64,000 bases of DNA from JBNJGB01 sp051747385 (GTDB lineage Bacteria; Myxococcota_A; UBA9042; PHBI01; JACKFB01), in assembly GCA_051747385.1 (NCBI GenBank), contig JBNJGB010000008.1, forward strand, positions 124,001-188,000, read 5' to 3'. The notes below the pieces were generated by a model that was given only the letters and a program-made list of their open reading frames with translations, was not told the DNA's origin and did not search any database. The translations under genes and the position numbers were made by a program. Shown here one piece after another: positions 27,740 through 36,265 of the stretch (position 1 is its first letter; each line of letters starts with the position of its first letter).

Positions 27740-30001
27740 GTGCCGGAGTTCGAGGACAGCGGCTTCAAGGGGATGTGGCTCCCCGGCCGGCGGCTGAGCG
27801 GGGACCACGGCCTGGTGGTGGTCGCGAAGCGGCGGTTCCTGGTCGACCTGGCCAGCGCCGACTGCGAGCCGGCGGAGGAGACGCCCGACGTTCTCCTGGT
27901 GCCCGAGTATACGAACGAGGACGATCCGGCGACCTCGAGCGTGGACCGGGCGGCCGACGCGGCCCTGGACAAGCGGCGGGTCGACGTCGTCGTGAGGGGC
28001 ACGGCCTACGCACCCGGTGGGCAGCCCGCCCCCGAGTTCGAGGTGGGCCTGCGCATCACGGGCGTCCTGGAGCGACGCCTGCGCATCGTGGGGCCGCGTG
28101 TCGCGCGCTGGGTGGCCCCCAAGAAGCTCCTCGGCGACAAGGAGAAGGCCAAGGGCGAGGTCCAGGAGTATCCGCCGCCGGAGTTCACGGAGCCGCAGCC
28201 CATCGAAAAGCTGCCCCTGAGGTACGAGCTCGCCTACGGGGGCACCGCCAGCATCGTCCTGGAGGAGGACGACCAGGAGGTCGCGGAGGAGCACCAGGAG
28301 GAGGCGAAGGAAAAAGAGGCCCGGCGGAAGCGGAAGAAGGAGATCGAGGCGGAGCTGCGGGCCGAGGAGGAGGCGAAGGCCGAGGAGGCCGAGGCCGCGA
28401 AGGCGGCGGAGGAGTCCGGCGTCGCCGACGAGGAGGCCCGGGCGAAGGCGGACGAGGCCTTCCGGGAGGAGGGCACGCGGACCCTCGACGCCGAGGTCAT
28501 CCGCAGCCTGGAGGAGGAGGAGGCGGAGGGCGAGGAGATGGTCGCCGTCTCGGAGTATCGCCTGGGGCGGGACCTGCCCGACCGCCCCGAGGAGGAGGAG
28601 GAGGAGGCCGGCGCCGAGGAAGAGGGGGCCGAGGAGACCGAAGAGGAGGAGGCCGAAGGGGGCGACCCCGAGGAGGAGAGCCCGTTTTCCGAGGGCACGA
28701 AGACGCTCGACGTCTCGGACCTGGAGCCCGAGGACGAGCTCCGGCAGGTCCTCGACGAGGAGGAGCGCCGCCGGCGCGAGGCCCTGAAGGACGAGGAGGG
28801 CACGCAGGTCATCCGGACCGAGGGCATGGAGGATGTGACCCTCGCGGACGACGAGTGGATCGGCGAGGCCGGCGCCCGCCCCGAGGAGCCCGAGGAGGAG
28901 GAGCCCGAGGAGAGCCCCTACCCCCAGACGCCGTATCCTGCGAACCCGGCGGGTCGGGGCTTCTGCGTGAGCCCGCTCCGGGAGGCCGTGGACGGGACGC
29001 CGCTGCCCTGCATCGAGTACCCGGATCGGCCGCTGGAGCCCGAGGACTTCGTGCGGGACCTGGAGGAGCTGGAGCTGTCGGAGCTGGAGGCCGTCCCCGG
29101 GTTCGGCCCGTACCCGCCGGGCTGGTTCCCGCGCGCCGCCCTGGCCGGGGTCATGCCCTGGGACGAGGAGGCCGCCGAGGAGGCGAAGAAGCAGGCGCTG
29201 GAGGAGTACGACCCGGAGGACCCGGACGATCGGGAGGCCATCGAGCAGATCGAGGCCATGGAGACGCCGATCATGCAGCCCGGCTGGTACCAGGAGGCCC
29301 ACCCGGACCTGCAGGTGGAGCGGCTCCGCGGGGACGAGGAGATCCACCTGGAGAACCTGACGCCGGACGGACAACTGTTCCTGCGGCTGCCCGGACGTCA
29401 TCCGACCGCCTCCGTGGACCTGGGGCAGGGCGCCTCGCACCTGTTCATGCGCTTGGACACGCTGGTCCTGGACCTGGAGGATCCGTCCGCGCCCGCCGTC
29501 GACCTTGTCTGGCGCGGCTGGTATCCGCTGCGGGACTTCGAGCAGCTCGAGGAGGCGACGAAGCTGGACGTGCGCCTGTCCGAGGTGGGCCAGATGGACT
29601 GGATGGACCGGGCCCGCGCGGAGGCCCTCGGCGCCGAGGAGCGCGAGGAGGGCACCCGCACGATGGCCGCCATGGAGGAGGACGGGGAGGGCGAGGAGTT
29701 CGTCCGCGGGGCCGAGGCGGATCGCCGCTATCGCGAGGCCCTCGCCGCGCAGGAGGCCGGCGAGGAGGCTGGTCAGACGAAGGAGGAGGGCACGGCGGTC
29801 CTGCAGGAGGACCGGGAGTACCGGACGTCGGACGACTGGGAGGACCCGTACCGGGAGGGGCGCGACGTCTCGGACGACGAGGCCCGGGAGGCCGCCGAGG
29901 AGGCGGAGCGCCGCAAGGACGCCGAGATCCGGAAGAAGGCCCGGGAGAAGGCCGACGAGGAGTTCGGCATCGAGCGGGACGAGGAAGACGAGGAGTCCTG
30001 A
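27740..30001 (+). CDS. DUF2169-domain protein with a large acidic insertion
   Basis: DUF2169 proteins accompany VgrG/PAAR genes and are thought to act in effector loading. Here the domain appears split: residues about 1-168 (VVVVAKRRFLVDL-like opening, VDVVVRGTAYAPGG, PLRYELAYGGT) and about 400-600 (NPAGRGFCV, LPCIEYPD, GFGPYPPGWFPRA, QPGWYQ). Between them lie about 230 residues extremely rich in Glu, Ala, Arg and Lys, partly coiled-coil. A further acidic tail follows, residues 600-753. A short motif E-G-T-x-x recurs five times (near 245, 319, 354, 637 and 683), mostly as EEGTRTL/M. GTG 27740 follows GAGGTGAG. Total length (753) is about double a plain DUF2169 protein. Confidence 0.75.
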   Translation: MPEFEDSGFKGMWLPGRRLSGDHGLVVVAKRRFLVDLASADCEPAEETPDVLLVPEYTNEDDPATSSVDRAADAALDKRRVDVVVRGTAYAPGGQPAPEFEVGLRITGVLERRLRIVGPRVARWVAPKKLLGDKEKAKGEVQEYPPPEFTEPQPIEKLPLRYELAYGGTASIVLEEDDQEVAEEHQEEAKEKEARRKRKKEIEAELRAEEEAKAEEAEAAKAAEESGVADEEARAKADEAFREEGTRTLDAEVIRSLEEEEAEGEEMVAVSEYRLGRDLPDRPEEEEEEAGAEEEGAEETEEEEAEGGDPEEESPFSEGTKTLDVSDLEPEDELRQVLDEEERRRREALKDEEGTQVIRTEGMEDVTLADDEWIGEAGARPEEPEEEEPEESPYPQTPYPANPAGRGFCVSPLREAVDGTPLPCIEYPDRPLEPEDFVRDLEELELSELEAVPGFGPYPPGWFPRAALAGVMPWDEEAAEEAKKQALEEYDPEDPDDREAIEQIEAMETPIMQPGWYQEAHPDLQVERLRGDEEIHLENLTPDGQLFLRLPGRHPTASVDLGQGASHLFMRLDTLVLDLEDPSAPAVDLVWRGWYPLRDFEQLEEATKLDVRLSEVGQMDWMDRARAEALGAEEREEGTRTMAAMEEDGEGEEFVRGAEADRRYREALAAQEAGEEAGQTKEEGTAVLQEDREYRTSDDWEDPYREGRDVSDDEAREAAEEAERRKDAEIRKKAREKADEEFGIERDEEDEES

Positions 30002-30025
30002 CCCGGCGGGCGAGCGCGAGGAGGC

Positions 30026-30595
30026 GTGGTGATCATCGGATTGACGGGGAAGTTCGCTGCCGGGAAGGGGACGGTGGCGGAGGTGCTGCGGGAGCGCGGC
30101 TTCGCCTATCACTCCCTGTCGGACATCCTCCGCGAAGAGCTGACGGCGCGCGGCGTGGCCGAGAGCCGGCGTGCCCTCCTGGAGCTGGGCAACGAGCTGA
30201 GGCGCGCGGGCGGCCCGGGCGTCCTGGCGGCCCGACTGCGCGATCGGCTCCGCGATGGCCGCGATCACATCGTCGACTCCATCCGGAACCCCGCGGAGGT
30301 CCGCGAGCTTCGCCGCCTGGAGGGCTTCACCCTGGTGGCCGTGACGGCGGCGCCGGAGGTCCGCTTCGAGCGGCTCCGAGCCCGTGGACGCGTCGGCGAC
30401 CCCACGACGTGGGAGGAGTTCGTGGAGCTGGAGCGGCGCGAGACCGACAGCGACGATCCCACCACCCAGCAGCTCGCCGCGACCCTGGCGCTGGCCGACC
30501 GGAGCCTGCCCAACGACGGCGACGTGGAGGCGCTTCGCGCGTCCGTGGAGGACCTGGTCGCGCGGCTCGCGGCCGAGGAGGGCGCCGGCTCGTGA
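30026..30595 (+). CDS. P-loop nucleoside/nucleotide kinase-like protein
   Basis: Cytoplasmic 189-residue P-loop protein. The Walker A GLTGKFAAGKGT at the extreme N-terminus, the following YHLSDILREE-like helix (YHSLSDILREEL) and the DSIRNPAEV segment resemble the dephospho-CoA kinase / deoxynucleoside monophosphate kinase fold, including relatives associated with dCMP deaminase. Arg-rich FERLRARGR could be the lid. The exact substrate cannot be assigned. Two adjacent GTG codons (30026, 30029) follow GAGGAGG; the first is used here. The stop overlaps a possible 29-codon frame (GTGA), and an ABC transporter operon begins 93 bp downstream. Confidence 0.75.
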   Translation: MVIIGLTGKFAAGKGTVAEVLRERGFAYHSLSDILREELTARGVAESRRALLELGNELRRAGGPGVLAARLRDRLRDGRDHIVDSIRNPAEVRELRRLEGFTLVAVTAAPEVRFERLRARGRVGDPTTWEEFVELERRETDSDDPTTQQLAATLALADRSLPNDGDVEALRASVEDLVARLAAEEGAGS

Positions 30596-30681
30596 GGCCG
30601 CCCCCGGAGGAGCACGCCGCCCGCCTCGAACGGGACGCCGACCCGGAGGAGGAGCTCCCGGCCGCCCAGCAGCCTCGATAG
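30592..30681 (+). CDS. Possible small acidic peptide (29 aa)
   Basis: A GTG overlapping the previous stop by four bases opens a 29-codon frame rich in Glu, Pro and Arg (starting MRPPPEEHAARLERD) that closes seven bases before the ABC ATPase start. The coupling geometry resembles the real overlaps nearby, and the frame fills the gap neatly. There is no recognisable domain, and the length is too short to exclude chance in such GC-rich DNA. Confidence 0.3.
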   Translation: MRPPPEEHAARLERDADPEEELPAAQQPR

Positions 30682-30688
30682 GCCCGCC

Positions 30689-31450
30689 ATGTCCGCCCAC
30701 CCGACCCACGAAGGCGTGATCGCAGAGGATCTCGGTCGCACGTTCGGCTCCGTCGTCGCCCTGGACGGGCTGTCGATCGAGGCGCGCCCGGGCGAGGTCG
30801 TGGGCCTCCTCGGTCCGAACGGCGCCGGCAAGACCACGGCCATGCGCATCCTGGCCACGCTCCTGACGCCCACCACCGGGCGGGCGTGGGTCGGAGGCTA
30901 CGAGGTGGGGGTGGAGCCCGTCGAGGTTCGCCGGCGGCTCGGCTATCTCACGGGGGACACGGGGCTGTACGGTCGCCTGACGCCCCGTGAGGTGCTCCGC
31001 TACTTCGGGCGCCTGCACGGCCTCGGCGGCGACGCCCTGGAGGCCCGGATCGACGACCTCGCCCGGCTCGTGGGCGCCCGGTCCTTCGCCGAGCGGCGCT
31101 GCGAGAGCCTGTCCACCGGGCAGAAGCAGCGGGTCTCCATCGCCCGCGCCGTGGTCCACGATCCGGCGGTCCTCGTCCTGGACGAGCCCACCAGCGGCCT
31201 GGACATCCTGGCCGCGCGGGACATCCTGGGCCTCTTCCGCGACGAGGCGGACCGGGGGAAGGCCGTCATCCTCTCCACGCACATCCTGGCCGAGGTGGAG
31301 CTCATCTGCGACCGGGCCTCCATCATCCACCACGGCACGGTGCGCGCCTCCGGCACGCTGGACGACCTGCTGGAGCGAGCCGGCGCGGCCTCCTTGTCCC
31401 AGGGGTTCTTCACCCTGCTGGGCGAGGCGCCCGCGGGAGGGCTGCCATGA
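30689..31450 (+). CDS. ABC transporter ATP-binding protein (NatA-like)
   Basis: Cytoplasmic ATPase (253 aa) of an ABC-2 type exporter. It shows Walker A GPNGAGKTT, the Q-loop region, ABC signature LSTGQKQRV, Walker B VLVLDEPTSGLD and the switch His in STHIL. It resembles NatA, the ATPase of sodium-extruding NatAB systems, but the transported substrate cannot be inferred from the ATPase. The last codons overlap the permease start by four bases (ATGA), so the two are translationally coupled and form one transporter. Confidence 0.9.
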   Translation: MSAHPTHEGVIAEDLGRTFGSVVALDGLSIEARPGEVVGLLGPNGAGKTTAMRILATLLTPTTGRAWVGGYEVGVEPVEVRRRLGYLTGDTGLYGRLTPREVLRYFGRLHGLGGDALEARIDDLARLVGARSFAERRCESLSTGQKQRVSIARAVVHDPAVLVLDEPTSGLDILAARDILGLFRDEADRGKAVILSTHILAEVELICDRASIIHHGTVRASGTLDDLLERAGAASLSQGFFTLLGEAPAGGLP

Positions 31451-33438
31451 GCCCCCTGTCCGCCGCGGCGGTGATCACCCGAAAGGAGCTCCGCGAGGCC
31501 CTGCGGGACCGCAAGACCCTCGTGGTCATGGTGGTCCTGCCCCTGGTGCTCTATCCGCTGCTGTTCATCGGCTTCAGCCAGGCCACGATGGTCCAGCGCG
31601 ACAGGCTCGTGCGGCAGGCGGTCGTCGTGGGCGTGGAGGACGGCCCTGCCCCCGCGGGGCTTCGCGGGGAGCTGGAGGCCATCGAGGGCGCCTCGATCGA
31701 GGCGGTAGCAGACGCGGCCGAGGCGGTGATCGGGGGACGCGTCGACGTGGCCGTGCGGGTGCCGGAGACGGCGCGCCTCCTGGTCGCGACCGAGGGGCAG
31801 ACGCCCCTGACGGTGGTCTTCGACGGCTCGGCCGACCTCTCGCGGGAGGCGGAGCAGCGCGTGCGCGGCGCCGTGGCCGGGTGGGTCGAGTCCGTGCGCC
31901 GCGATCGGCTGGACGGGGCCGGCCTCCTGCCCGAGTTCGTCGACCCGGTCGCCCTGGAGTCCGACAACGTCGCCCCGCCCGCGCGCCAGGGGGGATGGAT
32001 CCTGGGTCAGATCCTCCCGATGCTGGTGAGCTTCCTCATGATCGGCGCCGCGTTCTACCCGGCCGTCGACCTCACGGCGGGGGAGAAGGAGCGGGGGACC
32101 CTGCAGACGCTCCTGACGGCGCCCATTCCGCCGCTGGCCATCGTGGCGGGGAAGTTCGGCGCGGTGGTGGGCCTGTCGGTCCTGAGCGGGATCGTGAACC
32201 TGGGATCGGTGGCCCTGGTGGCCGTAAGCCTGCCCCTCCCGGAGCAGCTCGGAGCGGACGTCTCGTTCGCGGTCTCGCCGGGGAGCCTCGTGCTCATCTT
32301 CCTGTGCCTCGTGCTCCTGGGGATGATGTTCGGGGCCGTGATGATGGCCGTCGCGGTGACCGCCCGGACCTTCAAGGACGCGCAGAACTACCTGACGCCC
32401 CTGTACCTGGTCTGCGTCTTCCCCCTCATGATCTCGAGCCTCCCCGGGGTCGCCCTCGGCGCGGGGACGGCGGCGCTGCCGGTCGTGAACCTGGCCCTTG
32501 CCATGAAGGCCCTGCTCCTGGGCGAGGTGGAACCGGGGCTGCTGCTCGTCGTCCTGCTGTCCACGGCCGCGTGGACCGCCTTGGGCCTGGTCCTGGCGGC
32601 ACGCGTGTTCACGATGGAGTCCGTGCTGCTCGGGCAGGAGGGGCCCGGGGCGCTGTTCAGGCGTCGCACCCGCGCGGACCGGCGGTCGCCCGTGCCCACG
32701 GTCGGGGAAGCGATCACGCTCCTGGCGCTGGTCCTCCTCCTGCTGTTCTACGGCTCCCTGGCCCTGGCGGACGCTCCGCTCCTCGCGATCATCCACACGA
32801 CGCAGTGGCTCTTCCTGCTGGCCCCCGCGGCGGGGCTGGCCCTGGCGCTGCGCCTAGACATCCGGGCGACCTTCGCCCTCCGGCGTCCGCCGGCCTGGTC
32901 GGTGGCGGCCGCGGTGCTCCTGGGGGGCGGTCTCTGGTACGGGGCGCTCCGGGTCATGGAGACGCTGGCCGACCACTGGCTCCCCGTGCCGACGCCGCAG
33001 ATGGAGGCCATGGGAGAGGCCTTCGCCCGTCTCGGAGGGGCGCCCGACACGGCCGCGATCCTGTTCCTGGGAGCGGCGGTCGCGCCGGCCGTCTGCGAGG
33101 AGGCCCTCTTCCGCGGCGTCTTGCTCCAGTCGCTGCTGCGGAGGGCGTCGCCGGCCGTCGCGGTCCTCGCGTCGTCGGCCGTGTTCGCGCTATACCATCT
33201 GAATATCCACCAGCTCCCCACGACGTTCGGGGTCGGGCTCGTGCTCGGCGGACTCGTCGTGCTGTCCGGGAGCGTGTGGCCGGCGGTGATCCTGCACATG
33301 ATGCACAACGGCATGGCGCTGGCGTCCCAGCTCTACGGCAACCCGGAGGTCCTCCGGCACCCGGCGATGTTCGCCCTGTTGGCTGCGCCGGCCGCGGGCG
33401 TGGCGCTGATGGTCCGGGCGGCGAGGCGGCGGCCATGA
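31447..33438 (+). CDS. ABC-2 permease (NatB-like) fused to a CPBP intramembrane protease
   Basis: Integral membrane protein of 663 residues with two modules. Residues about 1-420 are an ABC-2 permease: one N-terminal TM (VVMVVLPLVLYPLLFIGFS), a large extracytoplasmic loop, then a TM cluster with EKERGTLQTLLTAPI, typical of the family. Residues about 430-655 are a CPBP (Abi/Rce1-like) glutamic-type intramembrane protease domain with EEALFRG and the two later His motifs (FALYHLNIH and HMMHNGMA). All predicted active-site residues are present. The start overlaps the ATPase stop, and its own stop overlaps the Ser/Thr kinase start (ATGA). The fusion recurs in other bacteria; its substrate is unknown. 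Confidence 0.87.
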   Translation: MSPLSAAAVITRKELREALRDRKTLVVMVVLPLVLYPLLFIGFSQATMVQRDRLVRQAVVVGVEDGPAPAGLRGELEAIEGASIEAVADAAEAVIGGRVDVAVRVPETARLLVATEGQTPLTVVFDGSADLSREAEQRVRGAVAGWVESVRRDRLDGAGLLPEFVDPVALESDNVAPPARQGGWILGQILPMLVSFLMIGAAFYPAVDLTAGEKERGTLQTLLTAPIPPLAIVAGKFGAVVGLSVLSGIVNLGSVALVAVSLPLPEQLGADVSFAVSPGSLVLIFLCLVLLGMMFGAVMMAVAVTARTFKDAQNYLTPLYLVCVFPLMISSLPGVALGAGTAALPVVNLALAMKALLLGEVEPGLLLVVLLSTAAWTALGLVLAARVFTMESVLLGQEGPGALFRRRTRADRRSPVPTVGEAITLLALVLLLLFYGSLALADAPLLAIIHTTQWLFLLAPAAGLALALRLDIRATFALRRPPAWSVAAAVLLGGGLWYGALRVMETLADHWLPVPTPQMEAMGEAFARLGGAPDTAAILFLGAAVAPAVCEEALFRGVLLQSLLRRASPAVAVLASSAVFALYHLNIHQLPTTFGVGLVLGGLVVLSGSVWPAVILHMMHNGMALASQLYGNPEVLRHPAMFALLAAPAAGVALMVRAARRRP

Positions 33439-35039
33439 ACATGCGCTTCTGTCCCATCTGCCGCCGAAGCTACGGCGCGCTCCACGACTGCCCGGCCGAT
33501 CGCGTGCCGCTACAGGCGCTGGCGTCGGACTATCCCGCTCCCGGGACCGTGATCGACGGCCTCTTCCAGCTCCTCGCGCCTGTCGCCGAGGGGGGCATGA
33601 GCCGCATCTACCGGGCCCAGAGCATCCGCCAGTCGCTCCCGGTGGCCGTGAAGGTGCTCGATCCCCGCCTGGCCGCCGAGCCGTACACCGTGGAGCGCTT
33701 CTACCGGGAGGCGCGCGTCTCGCTCCTGCTCGACCATCCCAACGTGGTGCAGGTGCACACCTTCGGCCTGACGGCGGAGGGGAACCACGTCATCGTGATG
33801 GAGTTTCTGGGGGGCGAGAGCCTGGGACAGGTCATGCAGCGTCTGCACCACCTCCCGTGGGAGCGCGCCCTGCACGTGGCGATCGAGCTCTGCGACGCCC
33901 TGGGCCATGCCCACTCCCGGCGCGTCGTGCACCGCGACCTCAAGCCGGACAACATCCAGCTCATGGGCGATCCCGGCCGGAACGAGCGGGTGAGGCTGCT
34001 GGACTTCGGCGTCTCCTACATCGCGGCGGACCGGGAGTTCAGCGCGCCGGCGCCGGGCTCTACGGGCGTGAGCGGTACGCCGGCGTACATGAGCCCCGAG
34101 CAGATCCGGGGCGATCCCCTGGACGGCCGGAGCGACCTGTACTCCCTCGGCCTGGTGCTGTTCGAGATGCTCTCCGGGACACGGGCCTTCGAGGGGGAGG
34201 ACCCGATCACGGTCTGCCGTCACCAGCTCTACACGCGCCCACCCGGCCTGGCGTCCCGCCTGCCCGAGGGCGTGCGTGTCCCCCGCGAGGTGAGCGCCAT
34301 CATCCGTCAGCTGCTGGCAAAGGCCCGCGAGAGCCGGTTCGCAGGCGTCGGGGCGGCCCTGGAGGCCATGATGTCGGTGCTCCCCCGGGAGGAGTGGCCG
34401 GCCCGCTTCGAGCGCCCCCGCCCGAGCCGGCGGTCCACGCGCCCGCTGCAGCGGCCGAGCCTCCATGGCCTCCCGACCGCGGAGATCCTCGCCAGCCACG
34501 ACCGGGCCCGCGTGGCGCTGCTCCACGTGGAGCTGGACGAGGTCCCGCCGGACGCCCTCATCCCGCCGAAGCCGCCGGCCGCGCTGACCGACGTGCTGGA
34601 GCGGTGGCGCCACGTGGTGGAGCGGGGCGGAGGCATGGTGCAGCAGCCGGCGGCGCGGTCGGCGCGGGCGTTCTACGGGCTGTTCCGCCCCGGCCGGAAC
34701 CCGGCCGAGGAGGCCGCGACGGCCGCCGGGCACGCGCTGCTGCTCCACGACATGGTGAAGGCCCTGGCCGAGGACCTCGGCGACCCCATCGCCTTCCGGG
34801 CCGGGCTCGTCCTGCGCACCCACGACGCCTCGGACGGGGTCCTCTCCCCGCTGCTCGAGGACCGGGATGCGGACGTCGCCTTTCACTTGGCCCGGGCCCA
34901 CGACGAGGGCGCCGTGGCCGTCGACGCCGGGGCGGCGCGCGTCCTGCGGGAGCGGGCCGACCTGGAGGCGCTCGAGCCGGTGGCGGCCCCCGGGCTGGGC
35001 GAGGCGATGCCCGCCTGGCGCATCCGCTCCCTCCGGTAA
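33435..35039 (+). CDS. Ser/Thr protein kinase with C-terminal cyclase-like domain
   Basis: Cytoplasmic kinase of 534 residues. An N-terminal Cys cluster (C6, C9, C19 in FCPICRRSYGALHDCP) precedes a Hanks kinase domain, about 40-310: AEGGMSRIY loop (first Gly replaced by Ala), Lys73, HRDLKPDN with Asp168, DFG 190-192 and YMSPEQ. Residues about 345-534 (RVALLHVELDE, GGGMVQQP, FRAGLVLRTHD) resemble a class III nucleotide cyclase homology domain but lack recognisable metal-binding Asp pairs, so it is probably a sensory or regulatory remnant. The ATG overlaps the permease stop (ATGA), tying kinase and transporter together; a second ATG two codons later is possible. Confidence 0.87.
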   Translation: MNMRFCPICRRSYGALHDCPADRVPLQALASDYPAPGTVIDGLFQLLAPVAEGGMSRIYRAQSIRQSLPVAVKVLDPRLAAEPYTVERFYREARVSLLLDHPNVVQVHTFGLTAEGNHVIVMEFLGGESLGQVMQRLHHLPWERALHVAIELCDALGHAHSRRVVHRDLKPDNIQLMGDPGRNERVRLLDFGVSYIAADREFSAPAPGSTGVSGTPAYMSPEQIRGDPLDGRSDLYSLGLVLFEMLSGTRAFEGEDPITVCRHQLYTRPPGLASRLPEGVRVPREVSAIIRQLLAKARESRFAGVGAALEAMMSVLPREEWPARFERPRPSRRSTRPLQRPSLHGLPTAEILASHDRARVALLHVELDEVPPDALIPPKPPAALTDVLERWRHVVERGGGMVQQPAARSARAFYGLFRPGRNPAEEAATAAGHALLLHDMVKALAEDLGDPIAFRAGLVLRTHDASDGVLSPLLEDRDADVAFHLARAHDEGAVAVDAGAARVLRERADLEALEPVAAPGLGEAMPAWRIRSLR

Positions 35040-35090
35040 CCGTCCCCGGTCGGGGTTTCGGTCTACGAACCGGCAGGCGCCGCCTCCTCC

Positions 35091-35120
35091 TTGTCCGGCC
35101 TCCGGCCGCGCCCCTATCAT
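35091..35120 (+). promoter_or_regulatory. Sigma-70-type promoter for the AAA-protein gene
   Basis: TTGTCC (35091-35096), an 18-bp spacer and TATCAT (35115-35120, five of six consensus). It gives a leader of about 45 bases to the ATG at 35174 and would make the last three genes of this block a separate transcript. A small GC hairpin (CCCC/GGGG, about 35044-35055) after the kinase stop precedes it. Confidence 0.5.
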
Positions 35121-35173
35121 CCCGTCGCGGCCGCGTCCGGTCTCGCGACCGCGGTCGACGGAGGGGGGAGCGA

Positions 35174-36265
35174 ATGGAGATGGCGACACGCAGCGAACTG
35201 GACCAACGGCTCACGGGGACCCTGGACCGCCTGGGGATCGTGGGGGAGCGGTTCCGGACGGACCTGCTCCACGATCTCAAGGCGAAGGTGCTCCTCCGGG
35301 AGGCCCGCGACACAGTGGAGGTGCGCGGACCGTCGGGGAGCGGGCGGCACACCGTGGCGCGAGCCGCCCACGCGGCGTGTCGGGACCTCCTGGGGCGCTC
35401 CGGCGCGCGGGTGGACGTGGACTGCGCCCGCGCCGCGCAGGACGTCGGCCTCGGAGAGACCCTGACGCGCAGCCTGCGCGAGGCCGCCACGGGCACGCTG
35501 GTCCTTGACCGGACCGACGCCCTGTCCGCGCCGGATCGCGAGCTGGTCGGCCGCGCCCTTCGGGAGTCCCCCGCGGAGACCCTGGTGGTGGCCCTGGGCG
35601 AGGACGCCGCTCCCGGCGCGACGCGCATCGACGTGAAGCCGCTGCACGAGCGCGAGGACGACATCTGGCAGCTCGTGGAACACTTCTGGGAGGCGACGGC
35701 GGCCGAGTGCGACGTGGCCGGTTGCCGCGGCTTCAGCCGTCAGGCCAAGGCGGACATCGCGGCGGCCATCCGCGAGACGGGGCTGGGCAGCGTGCGCCGA
35801 CTGCGGGAGGTCGTCCGGGACCTCGTCTTCGGGGCCCTCGCCGAGGGCGCGCCGCCGCTGAAGCTGACGAGTGAGCGGGTGCGGCCCTACCTGGAGACGC
35901 GCTTCGGCCAGACCGCGGGCGACCGGGAGGAGCGGGACGTCGCCCTCGTGGACAGCCGGTTCGCGGCGCTGCCGGACGACTCCCTCCTGGCCCGCCTGGC
36001 GCGGACCCACGGCGTGCCAGAGCGGGTGCTGTCCCGCCAGGCCGAGGTCATCCACGACGTCATCACCTCCATCGACGACGTCCCGCCGAGCTATCGCAAC
36101 ATCATGGACCGGGCGGACGACATCATGCGCGCGTCCCTGTGGCTCCTGTCCGGGGCCACGACCCAGGCCGAGTTCCGGCGCTACTTCGGCTCCGAGCGGT
36201 TCATGCGGCCCACGAAGAGCGTGGCGTGGGCCTTCTACAACCGCGTCTTCAAGCGGGAGACCTGA
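35174..36265 (+). CDS. AAA protein resembling a sigma-54 enhancer-binding ATPase
   Basis: Cytoplasmic protein of 363 residues. A Walker A-like GPSGSGRHTVA (about 53-63) carries Arg-His in place of Lys-Ser/Thr. A Walker B-like segment, TLVLDRTDAL, follows. PLHEREDDIWQLVEHFWE closely resembles the PLRxRxEDI..L..HF helix of sigma-54 activators, and SVRRLREVVRDLVF resembles their later RELxNVI helix. No GAFTGA loop is seen, so it cannot be a normal sigma-54 activator. The C-terminal 120 residues (from about 245) are a separate unassigned helical region ending VAWAFYNRVF. The ATG at 35174 follows GAGGGGGGAG, and the stop overlaps the next start (TGATG). Confidence 0.7.
   Translation: MEMATRSELDQRLTGTLDRLGIVGERFRTDLLHDLKAKVLLREARDTVEVRGPSGSGRHTVARAAHAACRDLLGRSGARVDVDCARAAQDVGLGETLTRSLREAATGTLVLDRTDALSAPDRELVGRALRESPAETLVVALGEDAAPGATRIDVKPLHEREDDIWQLVEHFWEATAAECDVAGCRGFSRQAKADIAAAIRETGLGSVRRLREVVRDLVFGALAEGAPPLKLTSERVRPYLETRFGQTAGDREERDVALVDSRFAALPDDSLLARLARTHGVPERVLSRQAEVIHDVITSIDDVPPSYRNIMDRADDIMRASLWLLSGATTQAEFRRYFGSERFMRPTKSVAWAFYNRVFKRET

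Noticed and set aside
27324..30001. A type VI secretion gene cluster
   Set aside because: Only the PAAR and DUF2169 genes are present; no sheath, tube, baseplate, ClpV or VgrG gene was found in the window.
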